Source: Lachnospiraceae bacterium (GTDB lineage: Bacteria; Bacillota; Clostridia; Lachnospirales; Lachnospiraceae). Taken from it: a stretch of 64,000 nt of DNA. The stretch lies in assembly GCA_021153185.1 (NCBI GenBank), contig JAGKTY010000005.1, positions 1 through 64,000 on the forward strand. The letters are read 5' to 3'. Shown here in pieces: positions 18,043 to 27,247 of this stretch (within the stretch, counting starts at the first letter, position 1; each line of letters opens with the position of its first letter). A program made the position numbers and the translations under genes. The notes beneath the pieces are model-generated. The model ran no database searches. It worked only from the letters and a program-made list of their open reading frames with translations, and was not told the DNA's origin.

Positions 18043-20097
18043 TTGGGCGTAAAACAGAGTGTGACGAGTGCACTATTAAAACGTGCAATGCGTCGTTATG
18101 AACAAAAACTGGATATACAGATGGACCCTTATGCACAGTGGATTTTGCAGGTTGAATCAAAACAGGGAAAGCGTACAAACGTGCCTTTCCCTGTATTTTC
18201 GGTGGAAGAATTCGTAAAGGCATTAAAAGCAGGAGCGGTTTTGGAGCAAGGCTGGTTTGGCGTCACACTGCTTCCGGGGACATACGAGTTTGCTTCCGCT
18301 GATTGGGACAGCGTCTTTACGATGGATACAAGAGCGTGTCTCGTATATGCAGATGAGGATATGGTTGACCCTGTCAATCAGAAGCGGTACGGTGCGTGGT
18401 TCAAACCGGATTTTAGCTATGACACGATGCTTTCGTTCTTTTATTTTGGTAGTTTCCTGTTTTTGCGCGGAGCGCTTGTCGGGCGTGTCCTTGAAACATT
18501 TGAACCGTCTTTTTCGCCTGCGGATTGCAGTGACAGGCAATACTTATACGATTTTGTGCTTTGTTATGTACAAACGCTTTTGAAGGAAGATTATGAGGTT
18601 GCGCATGTGCCGCAGGTTTTGTTTCATGCGACGCAGGAAGGCTTTCGTGCAGAAGAGGCCAAAAAACCGGAAGTGGTAAATTATGAGGCATATTTCGGGT
18701 TTGAGCCGGCGTATGATGCATGTAAACAGGCATTTTTTAAGCGGAAAACTGCAGAGATATTTTTTGAAGAATGCAATAAAAATGGCAAAAAATATCATAT
18801 TCTGAATTATAAGGTTCCTGCGGAAGGACCAAAGGTATCTGTCGTTATTCCGTCCAAAGACAATCCGGATGTTTTATCCGTTTGCGTGCGCAGCTTTGTC
18901 GAAAAAACAGCGTATCAAAACTATGAGCTGATTTTGGTTGACAACGGAAGCAGCGCCGAAAACCGTGATAAAATCAGTAAGCTTTGTGAGACATACAATG
19001 TGCAGTATGTGTATGAGCCGATGAATTTCAATTTTTCCAAAATGTGCAATCTCGGCGTGTCAAAGGCGGGTGGAGCGTACATTCTGCTTTTGAACGACGA
19101 CATGGAAATCTTGCAGGAAAACTGGCTGACCCGGATGCTCGGACAGGCAATGCAGGAAGGCGTTGGTGCAGTCGGCGCCAAGCTTTTATATCCGCAAAGC
19201 GATATCATTCAGCATGTGGGAATCACGAATCTAAGTGTTGGTCCGGCGCACAAATTGTTAAAGGAACATGATGATTCGTGTGACTATTACTATGGGAGAA
19301 ATGTGCTGCCTTACGATATGATTGGTGTGACGGCGGCATGCCTGCTTGTGTCAAGAAAAGCATATGAGCAGGTGGGCGGCTTTTGTGAGGACATTGCCAT
19401 ATCCTATAATGATGTTGATTTTTGTTTTTCACTTCATGAAAAGGGGTATCGCAATATCATCCGAAACGATGTCGTTTTGTACCATCATGAATCGCTTAGC
19501 CGAGGAGACGATCATTTGTCTGATGAGAAGTGGCACAGACTGCTTTGCGAGAAGGATGTCGTGTATGGCAGGCATCCGGCACTATATGGGAAGGATCCTT
19601 TTTATAATCCGAATCTTGCCGGATTTAAACACAAATATTTCTGTAGTTATCAATATGATTATGAGAGAAGAGATTATTTTGGCAAGGTAAGTCCGTACAA
19701 TCGGACAATTCCTGAGGTATGGTATAACAATAGTATCATGTTAACGGTCGAGCATGCGCGGATCGAGCGTAAACTCGACTTGGCTACAGAGCAGGATGTG
19801 GTTTGGATAGAAGGCTGGGCGTATGTACTCGGGATGGATAACAGTAGGTACAAGCGTTCCCTCATATTGACGGATCAAGAAGGGAAACGGATGGAAGTCG
19901 AGATCGTAGACAGGTACCGGCCGGATGTTGTGGCAATCTTGCCTGAGCAGAGCAATGTGGCGATGTCGGGATTTGATTGTCGCTTAAGACGCGCTGACAT
20001 CAAACCCGGGCGATATCAGATTGCAATACTGTACCGGGATCAGTGCTCAAGACAACGGTTGTTTCAAACAGATGATAAACCACTGGAATTAGCTTAG
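18043..20097 (+). CDS. GT2 family glycosyltransferase with a truncated extra GT2 half
   Basis: 684 residues from a TTG start with AGGAG 7 bases upstream. Residues ~100-200 resemble only the second half of a GT2 domain (YADEDMVDP, WFKPDFSYD, FLFLRGALV) and lack the nucleotide-binding first half. Residues ~263-500 are a complete GT2 domain (VVIPSKDN, DNGSS, LNDDMEI, YNDVDFCF, HHESLSRG) of the rhamnosyltransferase type. Residues ~565-680 are a beta-rich domain with IEGWAY, PDVVAI and SGFDCRL that matches the inter-domain region of the 12099 protein. Probably a cytoplasmic chain-building transferase. Confidence 0.85.
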   Translation: MGVKQSVTSALLKRAMRRYEQKLDIQMDPYAQWILQVESKQGKRTNVPFPVFSVEEFVKALKAGAVLEQGWFGVTLLPGTYEFASADWDSVFTMDTRACLVYADEDMVDPVNQKRYGAWFKPDFSYDTMLSFFYFGSFLFLRGALVGRVLETFEPSFSPADCSDRQYLYDFVLCYVQTLLKEDYEVAHVPQVLFHATQEGFRAEEAKKPEVVNYEAYFGFEPAYDACKQAFFKRKTAEIFFEECNKNGKKYHILNYKVPAEGPKVSVVIPSKDNPDVLSVCVRSFVEKTAYQNYELILVDNGSSAENRDKISKLCETYNVQYVYEPMNFNFSKMCNLGVSKAGGAYILLLNDDMEILQENWLTRMLGQAMQEGVGAVGAKLLYPQSDIIQHVGITNLSVGPAHKLLKEHDDSCDYYYGRNVLPYDMIGVTAACLLVSRKAYEQVGGFCEDIAISYNDVDFCFSLHEKGYRNIIRNDVVLYHHESLSRGDDHLSDEKWHRLLCEKDVVYGRHPALYGKDPFYNPNLAGFKHKYFCSYQYDYERRDYFGKVSPYNRTIPEVWYNNSIMLTVEHARIERKLDLATEQDVVWIEGWAYVLGMDNSRYKRSLILTDQEGKRMEVEIVDRYRPDVVAILPEQSNVAMSGFDCRLRRADIKPGRYQIAILYRDQCSRQRLFQTDDKPLELA

Positions 20098-20109
20098 ATT
20101 GGAGTCGTT

Positions 20110-22227
20110 ATGAAGAAAAGAATCATTGCATGTATGTTGTCAATTTGTATGGTGTTTGCATCAGGGAGTTTTTCGTATGCAGCCGAGCAGGTGAGCGGAA
20201 ACAGTGTGGAAGCGTCACAGGATGAATGCCTGACCGGTTATATTCCGATGGAGGATGAGATTCCGGAGGTTGATATTTCTGATGCACAGGTGATGGCACT
20301 TGATGATGAGATTTCACCGGAAGCAGCGGGTGAGCTCCCTAGTATGTACAGATCGGACCAGCAAAGCGGGCTTCCGTCCCTAAAGCAGCAAAAGTATGAG
20401 GATTGCTGGGCTTTTTCGGCAATCGGCGTGTGTGAGGCAAGCCTTCTTGCAAAGGGGATTGAGCGTACATCGGTCGATTTGTCGGAGTCACATCTCGTGC
20501 ATTATTTTTATAATAAGAGTGCTACCGTAGGAGATTTGCTTGGCAACATTGTGGGAGATTACAATCGTGCGGTTGGTGCGAGTGCTTTTCAGAGGGGAGG
20601 TAACAGCGCGCTTTCCATGTGGCATCTTGCAAGCTGGGCGGGTCCGGTCAGCGAGAGCGATTCTGCCTATCAGTATTCCAATGCGGCGCAGCTGTCTGAG
20701 ACGGCAGATAATACGACGCAGCAGGTTTTTGGAAATGTCGCAGCGCATATGCAGAATTGTATGATTATTCCGCTTCTTTACCGGGATGATGTGAAACGTG
20801 CGATTATGTCAAACGGAGCGGTTGGCGCAAGCTATTATGCCAGTACGACCGGTATCGGTGACAATTTTTACAACGGAAAATACAGTGATGACGAAGGCTG
20901 TTATTACTGGCCGGAAAGCAGAACTTCGAATCATGCAGTACAGCTTGTCGGCTGGGATGATGCGTATCCTGCAACGAATTTCGTCGAAAATCCGGGTGTG
21001 AATGGTGCGTGGCTTGTCAAAAACAGCTGGGGTGAGGAAACGCAAAAACTTGCACAAAACGGTTATTTTTGGATCTCGTATGCCGATCCGACATTGATGG
21101 GCGCCTATGTATTTGACTGCGAATCGCCGAATAATTATGACCATATCTATCAATATGACGGCGCAAGTGCGGGCGGATATGTTTCCGTTGCACGGGCAGC
21201 CAATGTGTTTACGGCATCGGATTCGATGGGGGAAGTGCTGCGCGCGGTCAGCATTGGCTTGTACGACTCGGGCGTTGATTACACAGTGGATATTTATACA
21301 TACGGTTCCGGCGCGGTGACGAACCCGCTTGCAGGGACAAGAGTGCATAGTCAGTCAGGCAGCACCAAATATCCGGGATATTACACCATTCCGCTTGAAA
21401 AAGAGATTTCTCTGAGTCCCGGCCAGAAATTTGGCGTTGTGTTTACATTTGGGGATTTGACAAGGGTATATATTGATATGACGACAGCTGCCAAATCGGG
21501 CAGTCAGATTTGGGCGCTTTTCACGACGGATCAAAGTGTGGGACAAAGCTTTGGATGGGCGTCTCAAGCGGGCTCAGCAATTGACATGGCCATTCAGACG
21601 ACGCCGAAGACAGCCAGAATCAAGGCCTTCACAGATCAGGCAGGCGAGGCGGCAATTACGCTTAATCAGAGTTCGTTGGTTATGAAGCCGGGGCAGCAAC
21701 AGACGCTGCAGGCAGTTACCGGAGTTGTGTCAAGCTGGAAGTCGCTTGATGAGAGCGTGGCGACTGTCGAAGATGGCCTTGTGACTGCAACCGGATATGG
21801 TGAGACGGTTGTCTCTGCGCTTTCGCCGAGTGGAAAACAGGCGTCCTGCATTGTCAAGGTGACAGATGGTATGCCTATCATTGCACCGGGTACGCCAACG
21901 CCTACGCCGACTAAGACGCCTGTTGTAACGACCGCGCCGGGAAAAGCTTCGATTTCCAAGGCCAAAAGCTACAAAAGCGGTGTCAAGATTACAATCAAAA
22001 AGCGAAGCGATGCGGATGGATATGTAATCTACCGTTCGACCAAGAAATCGTCAAAGGGCAAAAAGATTGCAACGCTCAAAGGGAAGACGAAGACATCGTA
22101 CGTAGACAAAAAAGTACGCAACAAACCGGGCACCTATTATTATCGTGTCCGTGCCTATAAGATCACAAGCACGGGTTCCAAAAAATACGGCAGTTATTCA
22201 GGGGTAAAGAAGGTTTATGTCAAATAA
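20110..22227 (+). CDS. Secreted C1 papain-like cysteine peptidase with Big2 and FN3-like domains
   Basis: The signal peptide ends near residue 25 (FSYAAEQ) and is followed by a VSGNSV motif. The peptidase domain has the full triad: C99 in EDCWAFS, H275 in SNHAVQL and N305 in VKNSWGE, with Gln of KQQKYEDC forming the oxyanion hole. No classical I29 inhibitor propeptide is seen. A beta-rich domain (~340-500, lectin-like in related proteins) follows, then a Big2 Ig-like domain (~515-590), a Pro/Thr linker (TPTPTKTP) and an FN3-like domain (~615-705) with YVIYRST. An extracellular or wall-associated protease in the middle of the glycan operon; its substrate is unknown. Its end overlaps the next gene by 11 bases. 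Confidence 0.88.
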   Translation: MKKRIIACMLSICMVFASGSFSYAAEQVSGNSVEASQDECLTGYIPMEDEIPEVDISDAQVMALDDEISPEAAGELPSMYRSDQQSGLPSLKQQKYEDCWAFSAIGVCEASLLAKGIERTSVDLSESHLVHYFYNKSATVGDLLGNIVGDYNRAVGASAFQRGGNSALSMWHLASWAGPVSESDSAYQYSNAAQLSETADNTTQQVFGNVAAHMQNCMIIPLLYRDDVKRAIMSNGAVGASYYASTTGIGDNFYNGKYSDDEGCYYWPESRTSNHAVQLVGWDDAYPATNFVENPGVNGAWLVKNSWGEETQKLAQNGYFWISYADPTLMGAYVFDCESPNNYDHIYQYDGASAGGYVSVARAANVFTASDSMGEVLRAVSIGLYDSGVDYTVDIYTYGSGAVTNPLAGTRVHSQSGSTKYPGYYTIPLEKEISLSPGQKFGVVFTFGDLTRVYIDMTTAAKSGSQIWALFTTDQSVGQSFGWASQAGSAIDMAIQTTPKTARIKAFTDQAGEAAITLNQSSLVMKPGQQQTLQAVTGVVSSWKSLDESVATVEDGLVTATGYGETVVSALSPSGKQASCIVKVTDGMPIIAPGTPTPTPTKTPVVTTAPGKASISKAKSYKSGVKITIKKRSDADGYVIYRSTKKSSKGKKIATLKGKTKTSYVDKKVRNKPGTYYYRVRAYKITSTGSKKYGSYSGVKKVYVK

Positions 22228-23830
22228 ATTAAAAAACACCGCACGTAATCAAGAGAATCAACAAAGTAAAAGACTGAATATACAAATGTTATTGGAATAT
22301 GCGACCGCAGCAGTTATGCTTGCGGTCTGCTGCTTTGTACCGCTTTATGTTTCCAATGGCTATTATAATATTGGAGAAGACAAGTATGCGGCGTTTCGGC
22401 AGTGCATGATTTGGGGGATGCCGGTGCTGTGTCTGCTATTTATTGTGCATCTTATTTGGAATCGTAAGGAGCTGCAAAGACCGCAGATGAGTGCAACAGA
22501 TATCTTTGTCGTGTTGTTTCTGCTTGCGGTCTGCCTGTCGGTCGTGTGCGGCGGATTTTTGCCAAATGCGCTCAAGGGATATCCGGGCTGGTATATGGGA
22601 CTATTGTCGCAGGTTTGTTTTGCGTTGATTTACTTGTTCGCTTCGCGTGAGGGTTCTTTTTGGAGAATCGTGCTATTATGTATGAGTCTTGTCGCTACGG
22701 TTGTGTTTGTGATCGCGGTATGCAATCGATTTAATGTAGACCCATTGGGATTTTATGTGAATCTTGACCAGATTTACAAAGAAGTATTCGTATCGACGCT
22801 CGGACAAATTAGCTGGTACGCAAGCTTTTGGGCAGTCTGTATGCCGATTGGTATCGGATTATATATTTGGGGACATCATAAACTTGTCAGGATTGTAAGT
22901 GTGGGATATCTGGTTGTTATTTTGGGTACACTGCACACGGTAAATGCAGAAAGTGCATACTTGGCATTTGCTGCTGTTATGTTTGTGTTTCTGCTTTTGG
23001 CGCTTGATTCTGCGAAGACAATGCTGCGATGGATGATTGTATGCGATTTGTTTTTGATTGTCGCAAGAGCAGTCAGCGTGTGCATGAAAATTTGGCCGGG
23101 GACGTATTTGCACTTCGATGTCATAACGAATTTTGTGCGGTTTCAGGATACCATCATGAATTGCCTGCTCATTTGTGCACTTGTTCTTACAGGTATCGTA
23201 TTTGGATGCATGAAGAAAAACAGGTGGATTACATCGGCAGCAAAGACAATCAGACGAGTTTTGATTGTGCTTGTACTCATCATAATCGGAGGAAGTATTG
23301 TGCTTATTGTGTGTAATACAAAGGGGCTTCTTCCGGATGCGCTGACGCAGAAATTAAGCCGGATCAGTTACTTTGTATGGAATGATGACTGGGGAAATCA
23401 CAGAGGACAAACGTGGTCATTAAGTATGCGCATGTATATGGAATATCCGTTTTGGAATAAACTGTTCGGTGTCGGGCCTGACTGTTATTATGCTTATGCG
23501 AGCCGGCATTATGCTGACAGGCTTTATGAGATGTTTGGAAATCAGGCGCTCACCAATGCGCACAATGAATGGCTCAATATGCTCATTACGACAGGGCTAT
23601 TTGGTGCGATTAGTTATATTGGAATTTTCGTTTCAGCAATGAAGCGCTTTTTACAAAAAGAAAACCGCAACTGGTTTACCATTGCGGTAGCCGGCAGCAT
23701 CATTTCTTACATGGCATACAATTTCTTCTGCTATCAGCAGGTGCTTTGTACACCGTTTATCTTCATGCTGATGGGATTTGGTATGTATGTCGTCAGCCAT
23801 GGCAAAGATGCGAGCAAAACTTGCAATTGA
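22217..23830 (+). CDS. O-antigen ligase / polymerase-like polytopic membrane protein
   Basis: 537 residues with about twelve transmembrane segments. A long outside loop near residues 380-450 contains RGQTWSLSMRMYMEYP, GVGPDCYY and NAHNEWLNMLITTGLFG, the H-N-E-W motif typical of the Wzy_C / WaaL O-antigen ligase superfamily. It overlaps the end of the peptidase gene, so it is translationally coupled to it. In an ABC-dependent locus it may ligate or polymerise a separate side chain, or transfer glycan to protein; the acceptor cannot be read from the sequence. Confidence 0.85.
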   Translation: MSNKLKNTARNQENQQSKRLNIQMLLEYATAAVMLAVCCFVPLYVSNGYYNIGEDKYAAFRQCMIWGMPVLCLLFIVHLIWNRKELQRPQMSATDIFVVLFLLAVCLSVVCGGFLPNALKGYPGWYMGLLSQVCFALIYLFASREGSFWRIVLLCMSLVATVVFVIAVCNRFNVDPLGFYVNLDQIYKEVFVSTLGQISWYASFWAVCMPIGIGLYIWGHHKLVRIVSVGYLVVILGTLHTVNAESAYLAFAAVMFVFLLLALDSAKTMLRWMIVCDLFLIVARAVSVCMKIWPGTYLHFDVITNFVRFQDTIMNCLLICALVLTGIVFGCMKKNRWITSAAKTIRRVLIVLVLIIIGGSIVLIVCNTKGLLPDALTQKLSRISYFVWNDDWGNHRGQTWSLSMRMYMEYPFWNKLFGVGPDCYYAYASRHYADRLYEMFGNQALTNAHNEWLNMLITTGLFGAISYIGIFVSAMKRFLQKENRNWFTIAVAGSIISYMAYNFFCYQQVLCTPFIFMLMGFGMYVVSHGKDASKTCN

Positions 23831-23849
23831 CATGCATTTATTGTATAAT
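23821..23849 (+). promoter_or_regulatory. Internal sigma-A promoter before rfbB
   Basis: TTGCAA, 17 bases, TATAAT. It overlaps the stop codon of the ligase-like gene and lies 58 bases before the rfbB start, so rfbB and the genes after it can be transcribed separately from the upstream part of the locus. Confidence 0.65.
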
Positions 23850-23906
23850 ATCACTGTTATTATGCCCTGACGGGATATGAGTGATGACGATTAAAGGAGA
23901 AAGAAA

Positions 23907-24986
23907 ATGAGAACATATCTGGTTACCGGTGGAGCAGGCTTTATTGGGTCTAATTATATCCACTATATGTTTAAGAAATATGATAATGAAATCCGCATTA
24001 TCAATGTTGATGCGCTGACTTATGCAGGAAACCTCGAGAATTTAAAAGAGGTGGAAAATCGCGACAATTATACATTCGTAAAAGCGGATATCTGTGACAA
24101 AGAAGCGATTGCCAAAATCTTTGCGGAAAATGACATTGACCGTGTGGTTCACTTCGCAGCGGAAAGTCATGTAGACAGAAGTATCCGCAATCCGGAGGTG
24201 TTTGTGCAGACCAACGTGCTTGGTACAGCAGTCATGCTCAACTGTGCAAAGGCAGCCTGGGAGCTTCCGGATGGTTCTTTTAAGGAAGGCAAGAAATTCT
24301 TACATGTTTCGACAGATGAAGTGTACGGTTCTCTTCCGGATGATCCGGATGCGTACTTCTATGAGACGACGCCGTACGATCCGCATAGCCCATACTCAGC
24401 CAGCAAAGCGAGCTCGGACATGCTTGTAAAGGCTTACATGGATACGTATAAGTTCCCTGCCAACATCACCAACTGTTCGAACAACTATGGACCGTACCAG
24501 TTCCCGGAAAAGCTCATTCCGCTTATTATCAACAATGCACTGCAGGGTAAGAAGCTTCCTGTATACGGCGATGGCAAGAATGTCAGAGATTGGTTGTTTG
24601 TTGAGGATCATGCAAAGGCAATCGACATGGTACAGGAAAAAGGACGCCTCTTTGAGACATACAATGTCGGCGGTCACAACGAAAAACAGAATATTGAAAT
24701 TATCCACATTATTCTGGATACGCTGCAGGAGATGCTTCCTGATTCAGACCCGAGAAAAGCGCATGTGAGCGAAGAGTTAATCACATACGTGGAAGACCGC
24801 AAGGGACATGACAGACGTTATGCGATTGCGCCGGACAAAATCAAAGCAGAGATTGGCTGGGAGCCGGAGACGATGTTTAAACAAGGTATCAAAAAGACAA
24901 TCAAATGGTTCTTTGAACATGAAGATTGGATGAAAAATGTCACAAGTGGTGACTATCAGAAATATTATAACGAGATGTATCAATAA
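23907..24986 (+). CDS. rfbB: dTDP-glucose 4,6-dehydratase
   Basis: Second step of dTDP-L-rhamnose synthesis, converting dTDP-glucose to dTDP-4-keto-6-deoxyglucose with bound NAD. At 359 residues it is full length. The Rossmann motif is TGGAGFIGSNY at the N-terminus; the active site shows STDEVYG and the YSASK Tyr/Lys pair; RNYGPYQFPEKLI-type substrate contacts (here NNYGPYQFPEKLI) and VRDWLFVEDH follow. A GGAG site precedes the ATG. It has its own upstream promoter and is followed by rfbA. Confidence 0.96.
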   Translation: MRTYLVTGGAGFIGSNYIHYMFKKYDNEIRIINVDALTYAGNLENLKEVENRDNYTFVKADICDKEAIAKIFAENDIDRVVHFAAESHVDRSIRNPEVFVQTNVLGTAVMLNCAKAAWELPDGSFKEGKKFLHVSTDEVYGSLPDDPDAYFYETTPYDPHSPYSASKASSDMLVKAYMDTYKFPANITNCSNNYGPYQFPEKLIPLIINNALQGKKLPVYGDGKNVRDWLFVEDHAKAIDMVQEKGRLFETYNVGGHNEKQNIEIIHIILDTLQEMLPDSDPRKAHVSEELITYVEDRKGHDRRYAIAPDKIKAEIGWEPETMFKQGIKKTIKWFFEHEDWMKNVTSGDYQKYYNEMYQ

Positions 24987-24993
24987 TACTGAT

Positions 24994-25016
24994 GGGGAGG
25001 TTTTTTGGACCTTCCC
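24994..25016 (+). other. Small hairpin between rfbB and rfbA
   Basis: GGGGAGG pairs with CCTTCCC (one G-T pair) around a T-rich 9-base loop, just after the rfbB stop. It lacks an immediate T-run, so it is more likely an mRNA processing or attenuation element than a full terminator. Confidence 0.35.
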
Positions 25017-25064
25017 ATTTGGTGCGTTTTTAAATCCCCGCATTTGGGGGAGTAGGAGGAACAT

Positions 25065-25934
25065 ATGAAAGGAATTATTCTTGCAGGTGGATCCGGAACA
25101 AGGCTCTATCCGCTCACAAAGGCAATCTCAAAACAGATTATGCCGGTATATGACAAACCAATGATTTATTATCCGCTTTCTACGCTGATGCTCGCAGGTA
25201 TCCGTGAGGTTTTGATTATTTCAACACCGAGGGATATCGTCGTATTTGAAGAGCTTTTCGGCAGCGGTGAGCAGCTTGGAATGAAGTTTTCCTATGCGGT
25301 GCAGGAGACGCCGCGCGGTCTTGCGGATGCGTTTATCATCGGTGCCGATTTCATCGGAACAGACAGCGTTGCACTTGTTCTTGGCGATAATATTTTTTAT
25401 GGACAGAGTTTCTCAAAGCTCCTTCGCGAGGTGGCGTCAAGGCAGAGCGGTGCGACCATTTTTGGCTATTATGTCAGAGACCCGAGAGAGTACGGCGTCG
25501 TTGAGTTTGATGAAAACGGCAAGGCGCTTTCCATCGAGGAAAAACCGGAGCATCCAAAGAGCAATTATGCAGTTCCGGGACTTTATTTTTATGACAATGA
25601 TGTCGTTGAAATTGCTGCAAATGTCAAACCGTCCGCACGCGGTGAGATTGAAATTACGAGTATTAACAACGAATATTTGAGACGCGGAACCCTTCATGTG
25701 GAGACAATGGGAAGAGGATTTGCGTGGCTTGATACGGGAAATCATGATTCGCTCCTGGATGCATCGGATTTTGTGGCTGCATTCCAGAAAAGACAGGGTC
25801 TTTACATCTCTTGTATCGAGGAAATTGCCTATAAGAGAGGTTTTATCGACAAAGAGCAGCTACTAAAGCTTGCAGAGCCGCTGATGAAGACCAACTACGG
25901 AAAATATCTTGTTGAGGTAGCAAATGGACTCTAA
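25065..25934 (+). CDS. rfbA: Glucose-1-phosphate thymidylyltransferase
   Basis: First step of dTDP-L-rhamnose synthesis: glucose-1-phosphate + dTTP to dTDP-glucose. 289 residues, the standard RmlA length. The nucleotide-binding start is ILAGGSGTRLYPLT; KQIMPVYDKPMIYYP, ALVLGDNIFYG (metal-binding Asp) and a late WLDTGNHDSL are all present. GGAGGA lies before the ATG. Its end overlaps the GH25 gene by 11 bases. Confidence 0.96.
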   Translation: MKGIILAGGSGTRLYPLTKAISKQIMPVYDKPMIYYPLSTLMLAGIREVLIISTPRDIVVFEELFGSGEQLGMKFSYAVQETPRGLADAFIIGADFIGTDSVALVLGDNIFYGQSFSKLLREVASRQSGATIFGYYVRDPREYGVVEFDENGKALSIEEKPEHPKSNYAVPGLYFYDNDVVEIAANVKPSARGEIEITSINNEYLRRGTLHVETMGRGFAWLDTGNHDSLLDASDFVAAFQKRQGLYISCIEEIAYKRGFIDKEQLLKLAEPLMKTNYGKYLVEVANGL

Positions 25935-27201
25935 AACGAGAGTGAAAGCAATCCTCATGATGAGCATTCTCGTGTTTGTGTTGTTGTTTACCGTTGTGGT
26001 TGCCGATTATGCTGTCAAAAAGCAAAAACGCGAGAAGGCAGCGGCGTATCTTGCAAGACAGGAAGCGTCAAAACAGGCGGAATCTGAGGCGGATATACCT
26101 GATGAAGAGACGAATCCATATCACCTCAATCCGGATAAGGATCCGAGAGCATTTATGAATGATGCGGATTTTTTTGAACAGGAAAAACCGTTCATTGATC
26201 CAAAGACGCAACTATCACTGCTTGTGAATTCGTCGTCAAAGGATATGAGAGTTTACATCGTAGATGGCAACGGTGATATTGTGAAGGGACAGTATTTTAA
26301 TGTGATATTGTCCGGTGGCAACAAATACAAGGATATCGACAAGGATGGTATCATTTACATCGCGGACTTAGAGCCGGGTGATTATTCCGTATCATTGGAG
26401 GAAAAGAAAGGATACGTCGTTCCTACGGATGCGGTTACGGCATCGGTAAAGGAAGAGATTACGTACACGGTTCTCCCTGATATTTCGTACCTCATCAAAA
26501 CAGAGGATGAGATTGATGCAAAGGCCGAGGATACGGCGCAAAACGATGCGGAACAAAATGCCGATGGTACTGAGGATAACCGCAAGCTTTCGAGAGAGGA
26601 TGCTGCGTTAGGAATTGATATTTCCAAGTGGAATAAGGAAATCGATTTTGAGCGCGTAAAAGCGGATGGGGTGGAATTTGTCATCATCCGTTGCGGATAC
26701 CGTGGTTCAAAGACCGGTGCGCTTGTGGAGGACCCGTATTTTAAACAAAACATTGAGGGTGCTACCAAGGCCGGACTGAAAGTCGGTATTTATTTCTTTA
26801 CGCAGGCCGTCAATGAGGTGGAAGGTGTTGAGGAAGCCAGTATGGTCATTTCTCTCGTCCGTAAATATAAAATCGATTATCCGCTTTACATTGATACGGA
26901 AGGTGCAGGCGGAAACGGAAGAGCAGATGGGCTCGACAAAGAAAACAGAACTGCTGCTGTAAAGGCCTTTTGTGAAACCATTGAAAATGGCGGATACAAT
27001 GCCGGTATTTATGCAAGCAAGAATTGGTTTGAGGACAATCTGAAGATGGATGACCTTTCCGGGTATCATATCTGGCTTGCACAGTATAGCAGTGAACCGA
27101 CATACAAGGGAGACTATGGCATGTGGCAGTATACATCTGCCGGAAGCGTTGACGGTATAAACGGACGCGTTGATCTGAATTTGAGCTTTATGTCGTATTA
27201 G
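25924..27201 (+). CDS. Membrane-anchored GH25 muramidase (lysozyme family)
   Basis: 425 residues. A single N-terminal membrane segment (~8-28) with a short cytoplasmic start anchors it outside. Residues ~85-190 are a beta-rich domain with DIDKDGIIYIADLEPGDYSV, like a prealbumin-fold spacer, followed by an Asp/Glu/Ala-rich linker. Residues ~228-425 are a GH25 domain with D232 in GIDISKWN and D324/E326 in YIDTEG, so the catalytic acids are present. It would cut beta-1,4 bonds between MurNAc and GlcNAc. Its 11-base overlap with rfbA ties it to glycan synthesis; it may open the wall for glycan attachment. Confidence 0.9.
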   Translation: MDSKTRVKAILMMSILVFVLLFTVVVADYAVKKQKREKAAAYLARQEASKQAESEADIPDEETNPYHLNPDKDPRAFMNDADFFEQEKPFIDPKTQLSLLVNSSSKDMRVYIVDGNGDIVKGQYFNVILSGGNKYKDIDKDGIIYIADLEPGDYSVSLEEKKGYVVPTDAVTASVKEEITYTVLPDISYLIKTEDEIDAKAEDTAQNDAEQNADGTEDNRKLSREDAALGIDISKWNKEIDFERVKADGVEFVIIRCGYRGSKTGALVEDPYFKQNIEGATKAGLKVGIYFFTQAVNEVEGVEEASMVISLVRKYKIDYPLYIDTEGAGGNGRADGLDKENRTAAVKAFCETIENGGYNAGIYASKNWFEDNLKMDDLSGYHIWLAQYSSEPTYKGDYGMWQYTSAGSVDGINGRVDLNLSFMSY

Positions 27202-27247
27202 GGCAAATACGGTCCGGGATTCAGATGAATCCGGGGAAAGGTAACAT

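Noticed and set aside
23827..23849. Perfect TTGACA followed by TATAAT before rfbB
   Set aside because: The spacer is only 11 bases. The overlapping TTGCAA at 23821 has the correct 17-base spacing and is used instead.
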